A DNA stretch of 64,000 nucleotides, taken from positions 1 through 64,000 of the forward strand of contig JAGLON010000043.1 of NCBI GenBank assembly GCA_023138975.1, written 5' to 3'. The notes under the pieces are model-generated. The model was not told the origin of the DNA. It worked only from the letters and a program-made list of their open reading frames with translations, and ran no database searches. The position numbers and the translations under genes were made by a program. Source of the DNA: Candidatus Zixiibacteriota bacterium. Its GTDB lineage: Bacteria; Zixibacteria; MSB-5A5; GN15; JAAZOE01. Shown here piece by piece: positions 62,875-64,000 of the stretch (position 1 is its first letter; every line of letters starts with the position of its first letter).

Positions 62875-63894
62875 ATGAAGCTTATCGTCAGGGCGCCTAA
62901 CTGGGTCGGCGATGCCGTAATGGCCTTAACGACTCTGGATAAAATTAAATCTATTATGACGTGTGCCGAGACGGTTACGGTCATGGCTCGCAAAGCAACC
63001 TCTCCACTATTTAAAAATCATCCCGATGTTGATGAAATTATAAAAATCGATGACAAGTGCAATCCTTTTCTGGGCACTAAGCGGTCGGCTGGTTTAATTA
63101 AAGCCGAAAAATTTGATGTGGGATTAATTCTTCCGCCGTCACTGTCGGCGGCCTTGATATTTAAATTAGGCAATGTCTCTAAACGATTTGGCTACGCTAC
63201 CGACAAGCGGTCGCTTTTATTGACTCGTGCCATTGAAGAACCGGCGGAAGCTATGCACCGGGTAGAAAAATATATTTACCTGCTGGAAAAAATATCCGGA
63301 AAGAAAATCAAGAGTCATAATCCGACCGTGTATTTGTCCCACGATGATATTTCTGCCGGAGCGGAAGATTTGAAACAGGCCGGATTGAATTATGAAGACA
63401 AATATATCGCCATTGCGCCTCGTGCTATCGGAGAATCTCGCCGATGGGGAAGCAATAAATACGGGCAACTGGCTGTGCGATTATCTGAAAAGTATACAGT
63501 CAAAGTATTTTTAGTCGGAACTGCCAATGATTCTGATACGGCCGAGGAAATAAGGGCAATTGCTCCCGATACTATCGTCAATCTTTGCGGACAGACGTCA
63601 CTCATGTCGGCGGCCGCTATTTTATCATTCGCGAAACTGTTTGTAGGAAATGATTCCGGGCTGGCTCATCTGGCGGGTGGAGTTAAATGCCCTCTGGTAG
63701 TTTTATCCGGGGCTGATAATCCTCAAGAAACCTCTCCGATGTGCGATGATAAGACCGTAATTATAAAAGATATTGATTGTATCAGTTGCGTGAAAAACAA
63801 ATGCCGTAATAAGGGCGAAGAGTTCATGCTGTGCATGAAACTCATAACGGTTGATGAGGTGTTCGATGCCGCGTCAAAACGTATTAAAATATAA
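62875..63894 (+). CDS. waaF: glycosyltransferase family 9, ADP-heptose:LPS heptosyltransferase
   Basis: This 339-residue GT-B enzyme adds heptose to the LPS inner core. The start IVRAPNWVGDAVMAL is typical of WaaF, followed by LILPPSLSAALIFKLGNVSKRFGY. The nucleotide-binding region has GNDSGLAHLAGG near residue 265 and the Cys-rich ending CISCVKNKCRN. The symbol is given with moderate trust, since related WaaC/WaaF subtypes differ little. It overlaps the next gene by 29 bases. Confidence 0.9.
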   Translation: MKLIVRAPNWVGDAVMALTTLDKIKSIMTCAETVTVMARKATSPLFKNHPDVDEIIKIDDKCNPFLGTKRSAGLIKAEKFDVGLILPPSLSAALIFKLGNVSKRFGYATDKRSLLLTRAIEEPAEAMHRVEKYIYLLEKISGKKIKSHNPTVYLSHDDISAGAEDLKQAGLNYEDKYIAIAPRAIGESRRWGSNKYGQLAVRLSEKYTVKVFLVGTANDSDTAEEIRAIAPDTIVNLCGQTSLMSAAAILSFAKLFVGNDSGLAHLAGGVKCPLVVLSGADNPQETSPMCDDKTVIIKDIDCISCVKNKCRNKGEEFMLCMKLITVDEVFDAASKRIKI

Positions 63895-64000
63895 AATCGG
63901 CGTGATCGGATCGATAAACCGGGATACTATTTATCAGGTCGATGGCAATAAAATAGAGTCATGGGGCGGAGCACTCTACAATTTAGCTTACATGAATAAA
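63866..64000 (+). CDS. PfkB-family carbohydrate kinase (5' part, cut by window end)
   Basis: Only the first 45 codons are visible. The ATG is preceded by GAGGTG. The start KIGVIGSINRDTIY and the WGGALYNLAYMNK segment match the N-terminal region of PfkB-type sugar kinases, where a Gly-Gly-Ala-x-x-N motif follows the first strands. With the heptosyltransferase upstream, a HldE/RfaE-type heptose-7-phosphate kinase is possible, but the visible part is too short to decide. Confidence 0.7.
   Translation, partial: MPRQNVLKYKIGVIGSINRDTIYQVDGNKIESWGGALYNLAYMNK

Noticed and set aside
1..64000. tRNA and rRNA genes
   Set aside because: The spacers were read for cloverleaf-like patterns and conserved rRNA stretches and none was convincing. 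A dedicated covariance-model scan would be decisive.

Overview
The window reads as a chromosomal segment of a Gram-negative, probably anaerobic or microaerophilic bacterium of moderate GC content. The diderm envelope is shown by BamA, Skp, LpxD, an LpxL/HtrB-type acyltransferase, a heptosyltransferase, TolC and a PpiD-type chaperone. Low-oxygen life is suggested by two bacteriohemerythrins, a rubrerythrin-like protein, a one-Cys peroxiredoxin, indolepyruvate:ferredoxin oxidoreductase and ADP-forming acyl-CoA synthetase. The gene mix resembles uncultured FCB-group lineages (Zixibacteria-like), but that placement is an inference from gene content only. No rRNA, tRNA, CRISPR array or intact prophage was seen.

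Layout. 1-4.2 kb: a translesion pair on the minus strand (dinB then a DnaE-type polymerase). 4.3-6.7 kb: an AT-rich accessory island with an abortive-infection-type gene, a frameshifted REP-associated transposase, hairpin repeats and orphan genes. 6.7-8.3 kb: a secreted Ig-like protein and a membrane protein/winged-helix regulator pair. 8.5-10.3 kb: an unusual cassette of a 59-residue protein, two V4R-like proteins and a 113-residue orphan. 10.4-22.1 kb: STAS protein, ADP-forming acyl-CoA synthetase, gltX-glnS, ferritin-like protein, peroxiredoxin, nadA, an EamA transporter and the nadE-rsmI-PAP2 operon. 22.2-25.9 kb: ssb, then a four-gene cassette of carrier protein, amino acid:carrier-protein ligase, tandem GNAT-like protein and membrane-anchored hexapeptide acyltransferase. 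This is the best candidate for an undescribed pathway.

25.9-30.2 kb: rplU, bamA, skp and lpxD on the minus strand. 30.6-38.8 kb: uvrB (probably leaderless), two bacteriohemerythrins around an enoyl-CoA hydratase-family gene, orphan genes, a repeat-rich 0.9-kb spacer, a cytidylate-kinase-like protein and a lipoprotein-anchored prohibitin homologue. 38.8-46.9 kb: S46 dipeptidyl-peptidase, nitrilase-family hydrolase, rnhB-yraN, a caspase-fold candidate, an orphan with a nuclease-like C-terminus, and ispG. 47.0-52.5 kb: iorA-iorB and buk-ptb-ptb, which together would oxidise 2-oxo acids to acyl-CoA and recover ATP through acyl phosphates. 52.6-64.0 kb: envelope biogenesis: PpiD-like chaperone, M23 peptidase, HEXXH peptidase, LpxL-type acyltransferase, a MacA/MacB/TolC-type export operon with no ATPase gene beside it, a heptosyltransferase, and the start of a PfkB-type sugar kinase gene cut by the window edge.
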